64,000 bases of DNA from Bettongia penicillata ogilbyi (taxonomy: Eukaryota > Chordata > Mammalia > Diprotodontia > Potoroidae). The position numbers and the translations under genes were made by a program. Shown here one piece after another: positions 37,801 through 52,200 of the stretch. The stretch's first letter is position 1, and every line of letters begins with the position of its first letter. The DNA lies in NCBI GenBank assembly GCA_023548195.1, contig JAJHZJ010000756.1, forward strand, positions 868,001-932,000, given 5' to 3'. Below the pieces are notes generated by a model, which saw nothing but the letters and a program-made list of their open reading frames with translations, searched no databases and had not been told where the DNA came from.

Positions 37801-40800
37801 AAATCCCATGTTTCCAAGCCCCAGTGTCATTGTTTTAACAGGCCTTGTAATTGATGGGGTCAAAGTTGAGGGGATAATAGAAGAGCTAGATGGGAGACAT
37901 ATGGAATGTCTTCCAAAAGCCCTAAGTGGGAGCAGCTGCTGCCCCTCACCAGAGCTGGATGAAAGACTCGATCAAAAGGCCTCTGTCTAACCTTTCCTTC
38001 CCCCATCCCAGTTCATCATCAACCAAAGTCAGAAGTAGGCTGTGTAAAGTAGACTGTGGGGTCTTGAAGTGCCCCCACTCCACCTTCTTAACAGGGCATT
38101 ATCTACTGTCACTCTCTGTTCCCTCTCCCCTTCTCCTTATTTCCTCCTTCTCTTTCCCCTAACCCTATAACCTATGAAAACTACCAGGTAGAGTTCTAGT
38201 TCCTTAAGCCCACACCTAGGGTCAAGACGCTCAAACTGGTACCCAGAAGACCTTGGGAAACTCCCAAACTCCAGGAATACTCCACCCAACCCTTCCTAGA
38301 TGGAAAGTCCCACAGAGGTGCCTCCCCCTCTCTTCCCACTAAAACCCTCTCTTGGAGCACTCACTTCCTAAGCCACAGCATCCTTCCTCCCCCTATCCTT
38401 GCTCCCCACTAGCCTTCACTGATCTCTAGATCACAACTGCCAGTTGCTCCCAAGGTGGAGGCCAATGGGCAAGCAGGTAGAAAAGCCACTTCCATTTCTC
38501 GGCACTGCCCTGAAGCTTCCTGAGAGAGAAGTCATGAAATACTCAGCATCTGGCCAAAGCCCAGCCTGGCTAGGAAATCCCCTCCCAGATTCAGCTTGGA
38601 AGATCCCAAAACCTGGGATGGGAAGGAAGATGGGAAATAGTGGGTTCTTTCCACAGAAGATTTTAGGGTCAAGCAGACACTGCCAGGAAGCTCTCCCTTA
38701 TTCCTGTGTCTAGTGAGGAGTTGAGGGAGAGGGAAAAAGGAAACAGGAAACGGGGAAGCGTTGCTTAGCCCCGCCAACCCCCTTCTGGGCTCTGGTCAAA
38801 TCCCAGAGCCGAGGTGGGGGCCGCACAGAGGAGCTGCCAGACACGTGTCTGGAGTTACTTTCACTTCCTGAACACAGGAAAAGGCAGAAGGTCCTGGCTC
38901 CAACCACTGCCAGGAATTCTTCTTACTTGTTCCTGTACATGGGGCACTGGGGGTGGAGAGGGCATTTCCAAAGAAGATGATTCTGCCACGTTCCCCAAAG
39001 ATCACCAAGGCATTTCCCCACCTCATTTTCCAGAACCACCCTTCAATTTTCTGAACACTAATCCCAGGCCCTTTCCATTAGCTTTTCTTTGGTACCTCCA
39101 GTTGGTGGTGCTCTCTCTTTTCAGTTAACCTGGTTTTACACTGATTTATGTGTGTGTGTGTGTTGTATCCTAAAGCCATCATCTCCTATCCCTAGTAGAA
39201 TGGCATCTCTTTGAGGGCAAAGACTTTTAGTTTTCATCTTTGCATCCCAGCACCTAGTATAGTGCTCTTTGTCTATGATAAATACTTAAGAAAATGTTGA
39301 ACTGAATTAATTTTGTTCCAAATTTTTCCCCCTCTTTCCCCAACACTAGAACCAAGGCTCTTGGCATAACCTGCCTATTTTCTCTCTCTTTTCTCTGGCA
39401 TGAATTCAAGGTCCATTGACTTGTCACCTTCCAAAAGGCAGAGGTCTTATCTATGCTTTTTTTTCTTTTTGGTCTACCTCCCTGTGGGGCCACCTAGAGA
39501 ATTCAGCGCTGCAGACAATGATTACAGTCTCAAATTCCACAGGGCTCCATGTCCTTCTTTTCTGGCCATGTCCTTAGTTTCAAGTGCCCCTAGAATACAA
39601 TTTCATCTGCCCCCACAGTGATTCATGGCACCTCTTTAATGACTGGATGCCTTTTTCAAGACTGGGTAAGAGGTAAGTAGATAACCTCTTGCCAAGGATC
39701 AGTGGATAGTAAGATTAGAAATGGGAGACCTAATTAGGATATCCAAGATTGACAACTTTTTTCTTTCCCAAGATTAAAGTACCATACTGGGGGCCTACAG
39801 GCATGGAGATTTTGGGAGCAGGATCCTAGAAGAATGTTGTTTCTCCATGTTTCCTTTTGGAAAACTCCTATCTAGTCCCTGAACCATAGGGAAGCCAGTT
39901 ACCTCATAATGAATCTAGAAACAGCTGGGCCTACCTGAGATCCTCAGCCAGGAAGATGATTCTTCTCTCTAGGACTGTGGAGGCGAAGATTTGTAGGATT
40001 TGCTCATGACTCAGGCATCTCAATAGGGAGCGGAGATCCACATGTTCCAAGCGGGAATCCAGGGGTCGTGTCAAGGAGATGAACTGCAAGGGGACACCAG
40101 AACATGGTCAGCTTATCATGGAGCTGGTCTTTGGGGATGCAGGTCAGTTACCTCCCTCCAAGTCATGGTATCTTTGTGGGATATAGACTTAGGAGAGAGA
40201 GTCAGGAGGCCTGGCGAGGAAGATGTATTTTAGGAAGAGAGGAGGCCAGACAGAAGGACATGGGACAGAAGGATAAGAACGATAATAAGGGAAAGTAATA
40301 TCCCACTTTGTGGCCTACACGATGCTAAGAAAATTAGCTTCAATCAGGAAGTATATTATATATCATAATTCTGAAAACCTGAAGTCTTTGTGAGCTTGGG
40401 AGGATCAAAATACCTGATTCCATTTTGTGTTTGATGGTGTAGTGGATAGTGTCAGGGCTGGAGTCAGGAAGATTAACCTACCCAAGCCTGAGTTCAAATC
40501 TGGCCTAGCTGTGTGACTCTGAGAAAGTCATTGAGCCTTGTTTACCTCAGTTTCATCATCTATAAAATGAGCTGGAGAAGAAAATGGCAAACCATTCCAA
40601 TATCTTTGCCAAGAAAACCCAAAATGGGTCATGAAGAGTCAGACATGACTGAAAAATGACTGAACAATTTCTGCTACCAACTCTAGTCAATTCCTGGCTC
40701 CTCAATTTTCCCATCTACCAAATGGGAATATCTAAATGATTGGAGGAAGAGATAAACAGAGACAGAATAAAGGGGGACACATCAGCCCAAATGATGCTGG

Positions 40801-43800
40801 CATGGGATGTGGGAACACTCTATTCTTTCTTAAATCAGGGTAGCATCTCCACAGAGTACACATAGCCCACCTCAGTCCCAGAGTCAGGGATGAAGCTCTT
40901 GAGAGTGACTGTCTTCCCAGGGGCAGGGAAGGCAGACTCCCGAAGACCCTGCATGAATGGATAGATCACAGCCATGGAGATCTGATGCCGCTTTTCTACC
41001 TCATCCAGGATCTGTAGAGAAGATTCAAGTCAGGTATGATTGGAAAACCCAAAGAAAGAAGGCAAAGCCTCCACCCCCTCCCCCAGGCATTATCTGATTT
41101 AACCCAATGCTCTGATATCTTTGGGACCCCTCACTGGTCCTCATTCCCCTCTCTAGGCCACCATCAGAGATCCATGTATAGACTTCAGGGAGTCTGTGTA
41201 CTTAGATTGTAAAGAAAATTACATCTTTTTTCACTAGTCTCTGACTAAAATCAAGCACTTCCCTTAATTATGTTTAACATTATTCTGACACAGATTCCAT
41301 AGACTTCACTAGGCTGTCAGAAGGGTCCATGAAACAGAAATGGTTAAGAACCATTGCGCTAAACTAACCAGACTTCTCTGTGAGTTTTGGAATCTGAAAG
41401 ATTAGAAGTGAATTGCCTCCTATAAATGTACTTCTTTCTTTCATGCCAGAAAGTTCTGCTCTCCCTGCCATTAAGGTATTTATTCTGCAGCGAGTTAAGT
41501 CAACCTTGCTCATGACAAAGGCTCAGCGCCACCAGTAACACTGGAAGGGTGGAATTTCCAGTCCTTGCCTCAAGGAAATGACTACCTTGCTTAATTATTA
41601 ATTAATAATTAATAAATTAAATAATAATTAATTAAAATAATTAGTTAATTATATTGAAAGGCAATTTCACATATATTATGGCATTGTGGAAAGAGCTTGG
41701 AACGAGAGGATCTGGATTCAAATCCAGGTAATTTCCAGGTGACTGGGGCAAAGTCTCTAAGCTTTTCTGGGTCTTGCTTTCCTCTTCTGTAAAAGAAAGG
41801 GGTTGGACTAGAGGATTCCCAATTTCCCAACCTTCTCCACATCCCTATGACATACTAAGGGCAGAGTGATTATTTATTTTCATAGAAATGCTGCCTAGTA
41901 TAATGGATAGTTCAACAGGTACTAGTTAATGAGACTCTGCATAATTCTCTTAACCCCTCTGTGCCTCTGCCTCTTCATCTGTAAAATGGGCATATAATAG
42001 CACCTGCCTCACAGGGTTGTGAGAATAAGAATATTTATAAAGCTGACTGCAAAATTTGAATTCAGTATATGTGTGTGTGTGTATGTGTGCACAAATGTGT
42101 GTAGGGATATCTATCCATTGTGGAGAGGGAGGAGGAGACTCAAAGGATTGGAGTCTGAATATTGGACCTGATATTTCTTACCTAGGGATGTGTTGCTTTC
42201 TACCTGAGGAGTCCAAAGGTTACATCAGACTAGATGACCACCGATGTTCTTTCTAATTCTAATAATAATAACAGGTAGCATTTGCATAGCACATCAAAGT
42301 TTGCAAAACACTTGATAAATCTGACCCTCACAACAACCCTAGGAGGTAGGTGCTATTATCATCTTCATTTTACAGGAAACTGAGGCAGAGAGAGGTTAAG
42401 TGACTTGCCCAGGGTCGCACAGCTAGTAAGTGTCTGAGGCTGGATTTGAATTCAGGTTTTCTTGACTCCAACTCCAGCACTCTATCCACTGAGTCCCCTG
42501 GCTGCCTTTTAATTGATAACATTCTTAAGAAGAGATTAAGTGACTTGCCCTATGCCAGACAATCAGTGGGAGAACCAGGACAGGAGTCCATGTTCCCTAT
42601 TCCCAGGTCTGGTGCTACTGTGACCACATGGACCACATCACTCCTCTCTTCTATTCTAACTTCCGCCCCTTCTTATCTGTAGTTTTGTTTTTGTTTTTGT
42701 TTTTTGTTTCTTTGCTTTGCAAGTGAGCAGAATGGAAGACAGGCCCTCTTGGCACCTTAACTGCATTTCTGAGCTCAAACTCTGGAGAGGCAGTTCTAAG
42801 GGGGTTGAGGCTAGACAGGGAGGGCAGAAGGGCAGAGAACAGGAATAACAGGCTCAAAGCCCAAGCTAGGCAGCTGGGAAATCCCTGCCCCACCCCTACC
42901 TTGGAGAACAAGCCGAAGCAGCCGATGCAGCTGATGATACAGTACACTATCGGGAGTCGGGGGCCAGGGCCGACAGGCTGCAAAGACAGAGAGGCTCCTT
43001 TTCAGCTCAAGACCTTTTCCTACAGCTCTCCCTAAGTGAGAGCAATGGAGTCAGAGGTCTTGGCTCACAAAATAGGCAAAGGAGAAGAAATGGAGAAGGC
43101 GCTGGCTCAAGGATAGTAGTCACTATATGGTTATTGACTTGTTCATGGAAGTAAGATGGGAAGTGTTAAAGGTTACTTACTGCTGGGGAAATGTGTGTTT
43201 GTTCTTCGTTGCCAAAGAAGACCATGCCATCAGAGAAATGATGACATGACTTGCACTTGACTTTGTTTTGAGTGAGTGAGGGAGCCTCACTTCTCCTCCA
43301 GAGCCATCTGAATCCAGTGACCAGATATTCATCAGAATGACTGGAAATGACTCAGGAAGAGGCAATGGGGGTTAAGTGACTTGCCCAATGTCACACAGCT
43401 AGTGAGTATCAAGTGTCCGAGGTGAGATTTGAACTCAGGTCCTCCTGACTCCTGCACTGGTGCTCTATCCACTGCACCACCTAGCTGCCCCTTGCTGGGA
43501 AAATAGGAAAGATGGAAAGGACTGACCTGGGAAGTGGGGCAAAATGACTAAAGGTAATTCTAGAACCAGAAACAGAACCTAGGAACCAAATTCCAATGTG
43601 ACAATGCTGCCACAATGAGAAAGATGAAACCAAAACAGTTAGGGTTTCCCTGCAATGAGGATAAGCAGACTGAGGGCTCTGCAACCAACCCCAACTCTAA
43701 GAAGGGATGTGGTATAGGGTGGTGGGGGAAGGATGTCTGGCCCTAACATCCTCTGAAGACCTCAGGCAGGGTGCCAGGGGTGGGGTGGACCCTGCCTTCC

Positions 43801-46134
43801 AAAGTCTAGACAAGAGAATGTGTGAGGGGTACCCAGGCAAAGGAAATAGGAAAACTGGGGAGCAGAATGGTTGAGCAGTACCAAGAGTCGCCTGCAGTAG
43901 CCAATCTTCCTGGTCCCATCCATGTTGGTCAGGACGAAAGAAAATGTTTCCCTGAAGTTGAGAAAGGGAGAAAGGGAGAGAATGACATTTTCATACTAGA
44001 GCAGCTAACAGCCAGATTGTCAGTTTCCTGCCCACCTAGACTAGTCTCACAAAGCTTGCCCATAGTGTCAGGGACTGAAGCAGATTCTAGGGTCATTGCT
44101 AACTGGTATAAAACTCCAGGATGAGGTAAGAGGATGATTACAGCTTGGGAGATAGTTTATGGAAGGGAACGGACACACCCCTCTACAACCTGGGAGCAGC
44201 TGGCTAGTTCAGTTGTTTAGAGTTCCATGTCCAAAGAAGAAATGTTCCTAGGTTCCCCCAAAGGGAAGAGACAGGAATTTGACAACTATAGTCCAACAAG
44301 CTTGACTTTGTTTCCTGGCAAAATTCTAGAACATATTATTAGAGGGATGATCAATGAACATGTAGAAAAGGAAACAGTAATCATAAAAAAACCAGCCTGA
44401 CTTCATTAAGAAGGGGTCATGAAGTTAATTTCCTTTATTAAAAAAATGTTACTAGACTAGTGCATCAGGAGGAATGTTATAGTATAATTTACCTAGGATT
44501 TAAGAAAGCATTTGACAAAATCTCTCATGCTATGGAGATGCAGGATAGATGGCAGTGCATTTAGGTGGAAACAGAACTGGTTGGACAGTCAGGCCCCAAA
44601 AGTAATCATTAATGGAATCCATGTCAGCTAAGAAAGAGGTTTCCAGTGGAATGCCCCAAAGATTTGGGCTGGCCTCTCTGCTAGTGAACATTTTTATCAG
44701 TGACTCAGCAAAAAGCTTATTGACTTCTCAGATAAACAAAACTATAGGGGGTAGCTAACTCATTGGATTAAAAGTGTTGGGATCACAAAAAAACTAGACA
44801 CATTTGAATATTGGGTCAAATCTAAAAAGATGCAATTTAGTGTGGATTAACACTTGGGTCCAAAAATCTTTACAAGAAAATAATCAGGGAGACATGGTTC
44901 ATCTGAACAAGAGCTGTGAGTTTTCATGGGCCACAAAATTTAAAATATGTCAGCTATGAGACAGAGCAGACAAAATGACCGTGATCTTGGGCACCATTAA
45001 GAGAACTTTAGTATCTAGGACTAGTGAGGTGGTGAATTCCAATCTTAAAACTAGAAGGGACTTAGGGGGCATTCTACATCTGGCATTTTATTGTCAGTTC
45101 TGGGTGCCACATTTTGGAGTGGACAATGATAAATTGGAGAGAGTCCAAAGGAGGTAAACCAGTATCAGTAAGGACCTTGAGATCATGCCATGTGAGAGTT
45201 CATTGAAGACACCAGACATGTTTAACCTAGGGAAGGGAAAACTGGGAAAGAACATGATACCTCTCTTCATGTATAAATATTTGTCATGGAAAATAGTTCT
45301 GCATTATCCTCAGAGGGCATAACTGAGAACAAAGAAGCTAGAGAGGCAGATTTCAGCTTGAATGTAAGGGGAAATGTCCTGGCAATCAGAGGTCTCTAAA
45401 AGTGGAATGGGATATCTCAAGAAGTAGTTAGTGGCTTCTCATTCACAGCCAGCTTCTAGCAGAGGTTGTCCACTTACTGAGTGTGTGGTAGAGGGATTCC
45501 TTATTCAGATGTCTACCCCACATCTTTATAGCATGAGACACTTTGCCAAATACCTTCTTAAAGTCTAGGTAAACAATAACTCCAGGCTAGCAATAAAAAT
45601 GAACTTCATTTATCATGACCCGTTCTTAATGAAACCATTTTGGCCCTTTGTAATTATTATTTCCTTTTCTAGATGTTCACTGATCATCCCTCTAATAGTA
45701 TATTCTAGAAGTTTGCCAGGAAACAAAGTCAAGCTTGTTGGACTATAGTTGGCAGACTCTAGTCTCTTCCCTTTAGGGGATACTGTGAACTTGACTTCAT
45801 TAGATGTGGGACTCTAACTAAATGTCATGCGAAATTTCTTCCAACTCTGAAGTTCTTTGATTCAGTGGTGTGCTGTGGTCAGTAGGGATCCTGTATAAGA
45901 GAATATGTGACTAGCTCAGGGCAAACTCATAAGTACTGGGGAAAAAATTACAAAAAGAAGATATTAATGGCATATGTTATATCACACATGCACACATATA
46001 TAAGTAGATGTCAAAGGTACATAAATATATGTGTATATGTACCTACACACGTGTGTGTGTGAGAGAGAGAAAGAGAGAGGAGGAGAGATATGAAAGAGAC
46101 AGAAGAGATACAAGAGAAAAGGAAAAACAAAGAG

Positions 46135-46204
<70 letters not shown>

Positions 46205-49200
46205 AGGGAGAGGGAGAGGGAGAGAGTGAGCAAGAGGCTATATGTGGTATTGTGGCTAGAGCATGCAGGTGCTACCTCTGATGCATAGCAGCTGTGGGAC
46301 CTCAGGCAGTTCCAACCTCTCAGTGTCCCTAGGCAACTCTCTAAGATTATGAGTTCAGAAAAGGTACCTATCTGTGTCAGAAGAGGACATTCCTCACCAG
46401 GATCTCCCTATATCAATGGAACCATAGATCAAGTCTTTTTTTAATATAACTACATACACATAAACATATGTATGACCTGTATAAATGTAGCTATACATAT
46501 ATACTTACATATATGTGAGTAGATGTAGACCCTCACACACACATCTAATGAAGTTCCTTTTGACCCTGGGACCCTTTCTCCACCTCCACTGTTTCTCTTG
46601 CCTCAAGGCAGGGCCCATACCTGGGGTATTCAGTGAGGGGCGCCCACTCATTGCCATCAGGGAAACAGAACAAGGGAATGGCACCATGCAATCGTTCTTC
46701 TTCCTCCTGCTGACCTCGGAGCAGGTTCTCTCGCTGTATGGTAAACAGGATGATCAGAAATAGAAGACCAGAAAGGCTGGGGAGTTGGTTTGCTTCTGGG
46801 GTCTCAGCTGTCTTGCTGACCCAAGGTTCCAAAGCCTTCTCTGCTTATAGCATTAACACCTGAACTAGGGCCTAGCTATGGATTTTCCAAGACTGAGACT
46901 TCTGAATCTTCCCAGACAGAGAGAAGAGGGATAATTGTGGGGGTGGGGGCAAAGTTTCATTTCCATTTTGCTGATTTCCCTCTTGTTCATACAGCGAAGA
47001 CAAAGGCCAGGGCCATCCTGAATGTCAGAAATATCTACATAGGGTGAGATTGAGGATAATAGATATAAACCTAGAAAGAACCTCAGAGGTCATATATCAA
47101 AACCTGAAATTGAGGGAGATGAAGTGACTTAATCCTAAATCATGCAGGAGTGGGGTTTGAACCCTGTTCCTCTGATTCCAAAGTTAAGGATCTTTCTGCT
47201 GAATCTTGTGTACCACAGAGAGAAAGAAAACATCCCTAAGGTGGCCACTTTTCTCAGGAGTGTCCTGTTTCCCTAATGTTTGTATTCTCAACCCCAACAT
47301 ACACTCTGCCTCTGTTTCTTGCCCTTCCCTTTCTACACCATTGACAACTACAGCAAAGAAAAGGACAAGAAACCTGAGGAACTCCTCTAAAGAAGAGAGA
47401 ACAGGAAGGGCAACTCTAGTGGGCAGAACATATACACACATACACAGGAAAGCATCACCCCCAGGGGCAATAGGGAGGAAGGGTGGCTAGGTTGAAGGTT
47501 ATCTGAAGGGTATTCTGTGAGGTCTGTGGGGCACCTGGGGAAAGAGAGAAGGGGACATAGGACCTGGCTATGCCTTCTGGGGAAAGGCCAAGGTACCTCC
47601 TGGGGGACTCAGTTCAGACAGTGAAGGGAGTTCACATACATGGGCTGCTGATAGTGGCAGAAATTAGGCTTGAGTTTAGGAAGAATTATCAAGTGAACAA
47701 GGTCAATAAGGAAAGGCAGAGAAATACCCTCATTCTTCCTCTCATATCCCAAGGAATCCCAAAATAAACCAAAATGCTCCTTACCTTTGGAAACTGGTAG
47801 GTTATTGTGGGCTCGTAATCATTCCCTGAATGATTTCTTTTGAGAGAAACCACAAAGAGATATTCAAAAAAGTGTGGTCCCCCTGCGTAGTTGGACAGGG
47901 AGGTATCTCTGATGCTCTCCTCTGTTTCCTTCTTGTCTTCTCCTAGGGCTTCCTCAGGAACTGAAACAGACACACCAGAGTTCACTCACATGGGGTTCCC
48001 AAGACACGTAGAGTAGGGTCCTAAGCAGTCCGGAGACCCCTTCTGTGCCTTCAGATGACTCACCAAATCCAAAAAAGGTGGCCAATGTGGGAGACTGATG
48101 GTTAGTCGTATTTTGGGGACTCTGGGATGGGAACAGTCAGCCTGTTTAGGGGAGCGGCACAAGGAATTGAAAAGAGAAAACATACCCCTTGAAAAGTACA
48201 CAGGAACAAAAAAGCCCAGGAGCTCCTCAGCTCATTCCATCCACTGCCCATTCCAGATCTAAAGCAGTCCCAAGAGCCCTGAGTCAGCCAAGGGTTTTGT
48301 CTGCCGCTCAGGGCCCACTTAAACAACTGTCTAGATTCTGATTTGATCTGAGCTATTCAAGAAGGAGTCCCAGAGTTCCTAGATGGAGAACTGAAAGGGA
48401 CCTCAGAGACTGTGTCGTCCATCTCCCTCATTACAGGTAAGGAAATGAGGCCCAAGGAGGAAGAATGACATGCCCAAGGTCACATAGGTAGTAAGCAATT
48501 AGAAATGAGATTTGAACCCAGGTCCTTTGATTCCAGCCCATGTTTTTTCTATTTCTTTCATTTGACTGAGGCTCAGGGAGGAGGGAGTGAGTTCCTTAAG
48601 GTCACAAAACTAGATAACAGCCCTAGTGGCACAGGTGGGGTGAGGAGAGGGAAGTTCACTCATGCAGGAGACCGGGAGGTCAAGATATAGGAAAGGAGGT
48701 AAGAGAAAGTAAGAAGCCAGACAAAAATAGAGAAGTCGGCCAAGTGAAGAAAGATGCAAGACATCGTTCTGTAAACAGAGAGCAGACCTGTCCACCTTGA
48801 TCTCCAGGGCAGCCAAGGACCAAACAGTTTTGATGCTCTGCCAACCCCTGGTCTGTCCATCTTCCCAGGGCCTGAGACATCAGCAGCAAGGTCCTACACT
48901 TCCTACACGCAGGATACACCCATCCAGGCCTCTGTGAGAGAGGCCACCACTGAAATCTCCCCCTGAAGTCCTCTGTATCATGTCCCCAGGAAGGGAGATC
49001 AGTCTCTCTCCCTGTGTATTCACAAGCTGTGTGAGAAGGATGTGGCAGGACCCAGGAAGGCAGCAGAACCTCAGTCCTGACAAAGAGAGCATCCTGGCAG
49101 AGCAGTTCAAACATCAGCTCCTCCCAAGAGCCTCCGGGTGTGGTGAGAGAAAAGGTTATGAGCAAACACCTCCAAGACCCAGCTGCTCCCAGACCAAGGG

Positions 49201-52200
49201 CCTCCATGCAGTTTGCAGATTGTACAATGAGGTTATTTACAAACCCAAGGTGGTTGATGATTGACTGAGGAAATACTGATATCTATCTAATTTGATGTAG
49301 GAGAACCTGATCAACTTAGGGATAGGCATCTCAAGTCTGGGCATCTTCATTCCTGGCCTTTCACTTATTCAGTTAAACAAACAAAGAAAAAACCCCTAAA
49401 AGTACATTGACCTCTGGGTTTTCCGGGATTTCAAGTTTGAACCAAGAGCACAGGAGCTAGCTATTTACTTCAGGCGGGACTGCAGCTGCCTCACTTGTGC
49501 TAATAGAACAATTATATAATTGGTATAATAAATAATAATTGTCTAAATGAATTGATGATTCTGACCAGGAAGAGAAGCTTTGGCAATTACTAATATAGTC
49601 AACAAGAGCCTTAAGTGTGCCTTTTTTTTTTGATGATGAAACACAGATCAGAGTCCAAGGCCGGGCCCTGTTTCTGCCAGTCCTCAGCTGTTCCAACAAG
49701 GAAATGACATCAGGAGCCCCTGCCACGCTGGCCAGAGTGGCCAATTGTTTGCAGTCTCCTCACCCCTATCTAGTACTTTCTATATTGACATAGAGGTGAT
49801 TACCAGCCAAAATAGTGGGACTTGCTCCAAGGCTTCATTGAACCATCTAGCAGTTCAGTTTAGGAAGCAACTCATTCATTCATTCATCCAATAAACTTTT
49901 ATTAAGTGTGTCAGATCTATCAAGGGGAACTGTGCATCCACAGCCTCAGTGGGATTTCCTCATTGAGAGTTCCTAAAGCATTTCTAGGGACTCTGAGAAA
50001 GAAACAAACCAAACTTTCTGGCTCACGCAAGGGCTGGCAGCAGCCCCACTGGTAAGTCCCCATGCTGGCATCACAAACAACTGAGCAGCTGCTGTGCCTT
50101 GAGACACAGTTGACAAGTTACCAAAAAACTGGCTTTTTCCACTTTCTAAACAAAATGACTTTTGTCACAAGGCAACCACAGAGTCACCTGACCTATGTGA
50201 AAACCAGGTTTATTTATTACAAGGGAAATGAACATGCATTCGGAACTCCTTTGTTCAAACGTAAGATGGCTCAGATATAAGGGAATCACAAAATTAGAAT
50301 CACAGAAAGTCTGAGGTGGGAGGAACTTCAGAAGGCATTTAATCCAACCTATACCTGGTTAGGAATCCTCTCTATAATATGCTGACAATGCCATCTAGCA
50401 TGGGAGAGGAGATTGTGGGGTGGGGTACAGGGAAATGTTTAACATCTGACTCAAGAATAAAAAAGATAATTTTCTGGTTTAATCTACATTATTCTCATTT
50501 TAACGATCATTTTCTTAAGTCTAAGCAATCACCAAAACAACAAATTGAGCTCTGATTGGTAATGTTTGCTGATTTCAGAGGAGTCAATGCTCACATTTAA
50601 AATTTAACTGTAGGCTCTAGACAATCAGTTAGATCTGAGACCTATGCCTGCCAAAGGCAGCCCACTGCACTTTCTAATTTTTAGGAAGTATTTCCTCAAA
50701 TGAAGCCCAAGTCTGTTTCACTGTAACTTTTCCTAATGGTTCCTAGCCCTCTCCTGGAGGCCAACCAGGATAAGGCAGAACTGTATATCCAGTTGTGATG
50801 ATGGCAGTAACAGAAGGGGAAGATGTAACTAGGCATCAGACCCTGCAACTATCTTAACAGAAGGCACTGAGCTGCTCTGAAATCGGGAGAGTAAGGAGCT
50901 GGGGCTCAGTGAGGGGTGGTTAGAAGGCAGTGGAAAGTAAAAACCCAAGACTAGTGGCAAAGTCGAGTTCTAAGAAGTGGAATTTTCCAGGAAGTGACAT
51001 CATGAAGATAAGATAATGTTCGAGCTGGGAAGGACTTTGGACATCATCTAGTTCAGAGTTTCTTAAGCGTTTTTGTGTCCCTCAGGGAGTCTGATGGAGC
51101 TTATGAACCCCTTCACAGAAGAATGTTCCTAAGTGCATAAAATAAAATAGGATTATAAAGAAAACCAACTATATAAGAATATGGTTATCAAAAGATGTTT
51201 TTTAAAGTTGATGGACTCCAGGTGGCAAACTGTTAATCTAGTCCTTCCCTCTCATTTTATAAAAGAGGAAGTAAAAACCCCAAGAAATAAATTGACTTGC
51301 CTAAGGTCACATAACTTTATAACCCATAAAGGGCAAGATTTAAACCCAGTTCTTTTCCCAAGTCTAGTGCCTTTATAGTACACCCCTCCCCCCCACCACA
51401 TACACCCCTGCTAAACATGATGAACAAGGCACAAAGCTTGTAGGGGCCTGGTTGAGAAAACTAGCTGAATCCAGGAAGGGAGAGACAACTCAGAAAGAAG
51501 GTCATGCCCATGCTGTGGCGTGCCAGGTCAAATCTCATGGCTGTTGCCCAATTATCTGCCCTCTAGGAAGACAGCAGAAAAAAATGGACTGGGCAAATGA
51601 GGACTGAGCCTCTCTCCAAGGGATCAAGTCCTCAGGGAGATTCTCCAATCTCAAGGATGGCCCAAATTCTAGGCATAAATAACCCATGCTAATACTGGTA
51701 ATTAGAGGGATGGTTAATGACCATGACAGCTAGAACATCCACTACACCTTTCCCCCAAGGGTTTCATGAATAATATCTCATTTCAAAACCACTTCCTTGT
51801 CTGAGGAAATATCTCCTAGTCATAAATGGGAGTAGTGGATAGAATATTGAACCTGGAGTCAGAATGGTTGTCTTCTTGAGTTGAAATCTGGCCTCAGACA
51901 CTAGTAGCTGTGTGACCCTGGTCAAATCACTTAACTCTGCCTCAGTTTCCTTATCTGTACAATGAACTGGAGAAGGAAATGACAAACTACTCCAGTATCT
52001 TTGCCAAGAAAACCCCAAATGGGGTCATGAAGAGTTGGACATAAGTGAAATGATTCATCAACAAAAGCAACTACAAATAGAGGAAACTGAGGCAAGAACA
52101 AGTGAGAATATAAGAATGAGAAATCCTGAGGGGACCTTGAGAGGTCCTCTAGGTCTTTGGGTTGAAATACCATCTAGTTCTCCTGAACACATTAGAGTAA

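Larger units (their letters stand above)
37333..39934 (-). other. DENND2D intron 7 (2.6 kb)
   Basis: Contains a MIR remnant (37510-37620), a transposon-like repeat (37622-37775) and an L2 end (39180-39305). Most of 37800-39150 is unique, comparatively GC-rich sequence with no readable exon. Confidence 0.65.
41012..42899 (-). other. DENND2D intron 5 (1.9 kb)
   Basis: Contains a reverse transposon-like repeat (41163-41355), an AT-rich ATTA/TTAA tract (41588-41655), MIR remnants (41670-41830 and 41895-42055, forward) and a preserved MIR (42260-42515, reverse). Confidence 0.7.
43952..46620 (-). other. DENND2D intron 3 (2.7 kb)
   Basis: Holds the head-to-head L3/CR1 pair (44255-45790), the purine microsatellite block (46040-46226), a MIR-like SINE (46240-46345) and an AT/CA-rich patch (46440-46545). 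Confidence 0.75.

Noticed and set aside
45982..46281. Open frames rich in LS or RE repeats
   Set aside because: They are translations of the (GA)n tract.
48680..49207. 175-codon minus-strand open frame in DENND2D intron 1, overlapped by open frames on the other strand
   Set aside because: No recognisable domain, composition rich in Trp/Leu/Ser as in noncoding GC-richer DNA, no clear splice or start support, and no link in phase to DENND2D exons.
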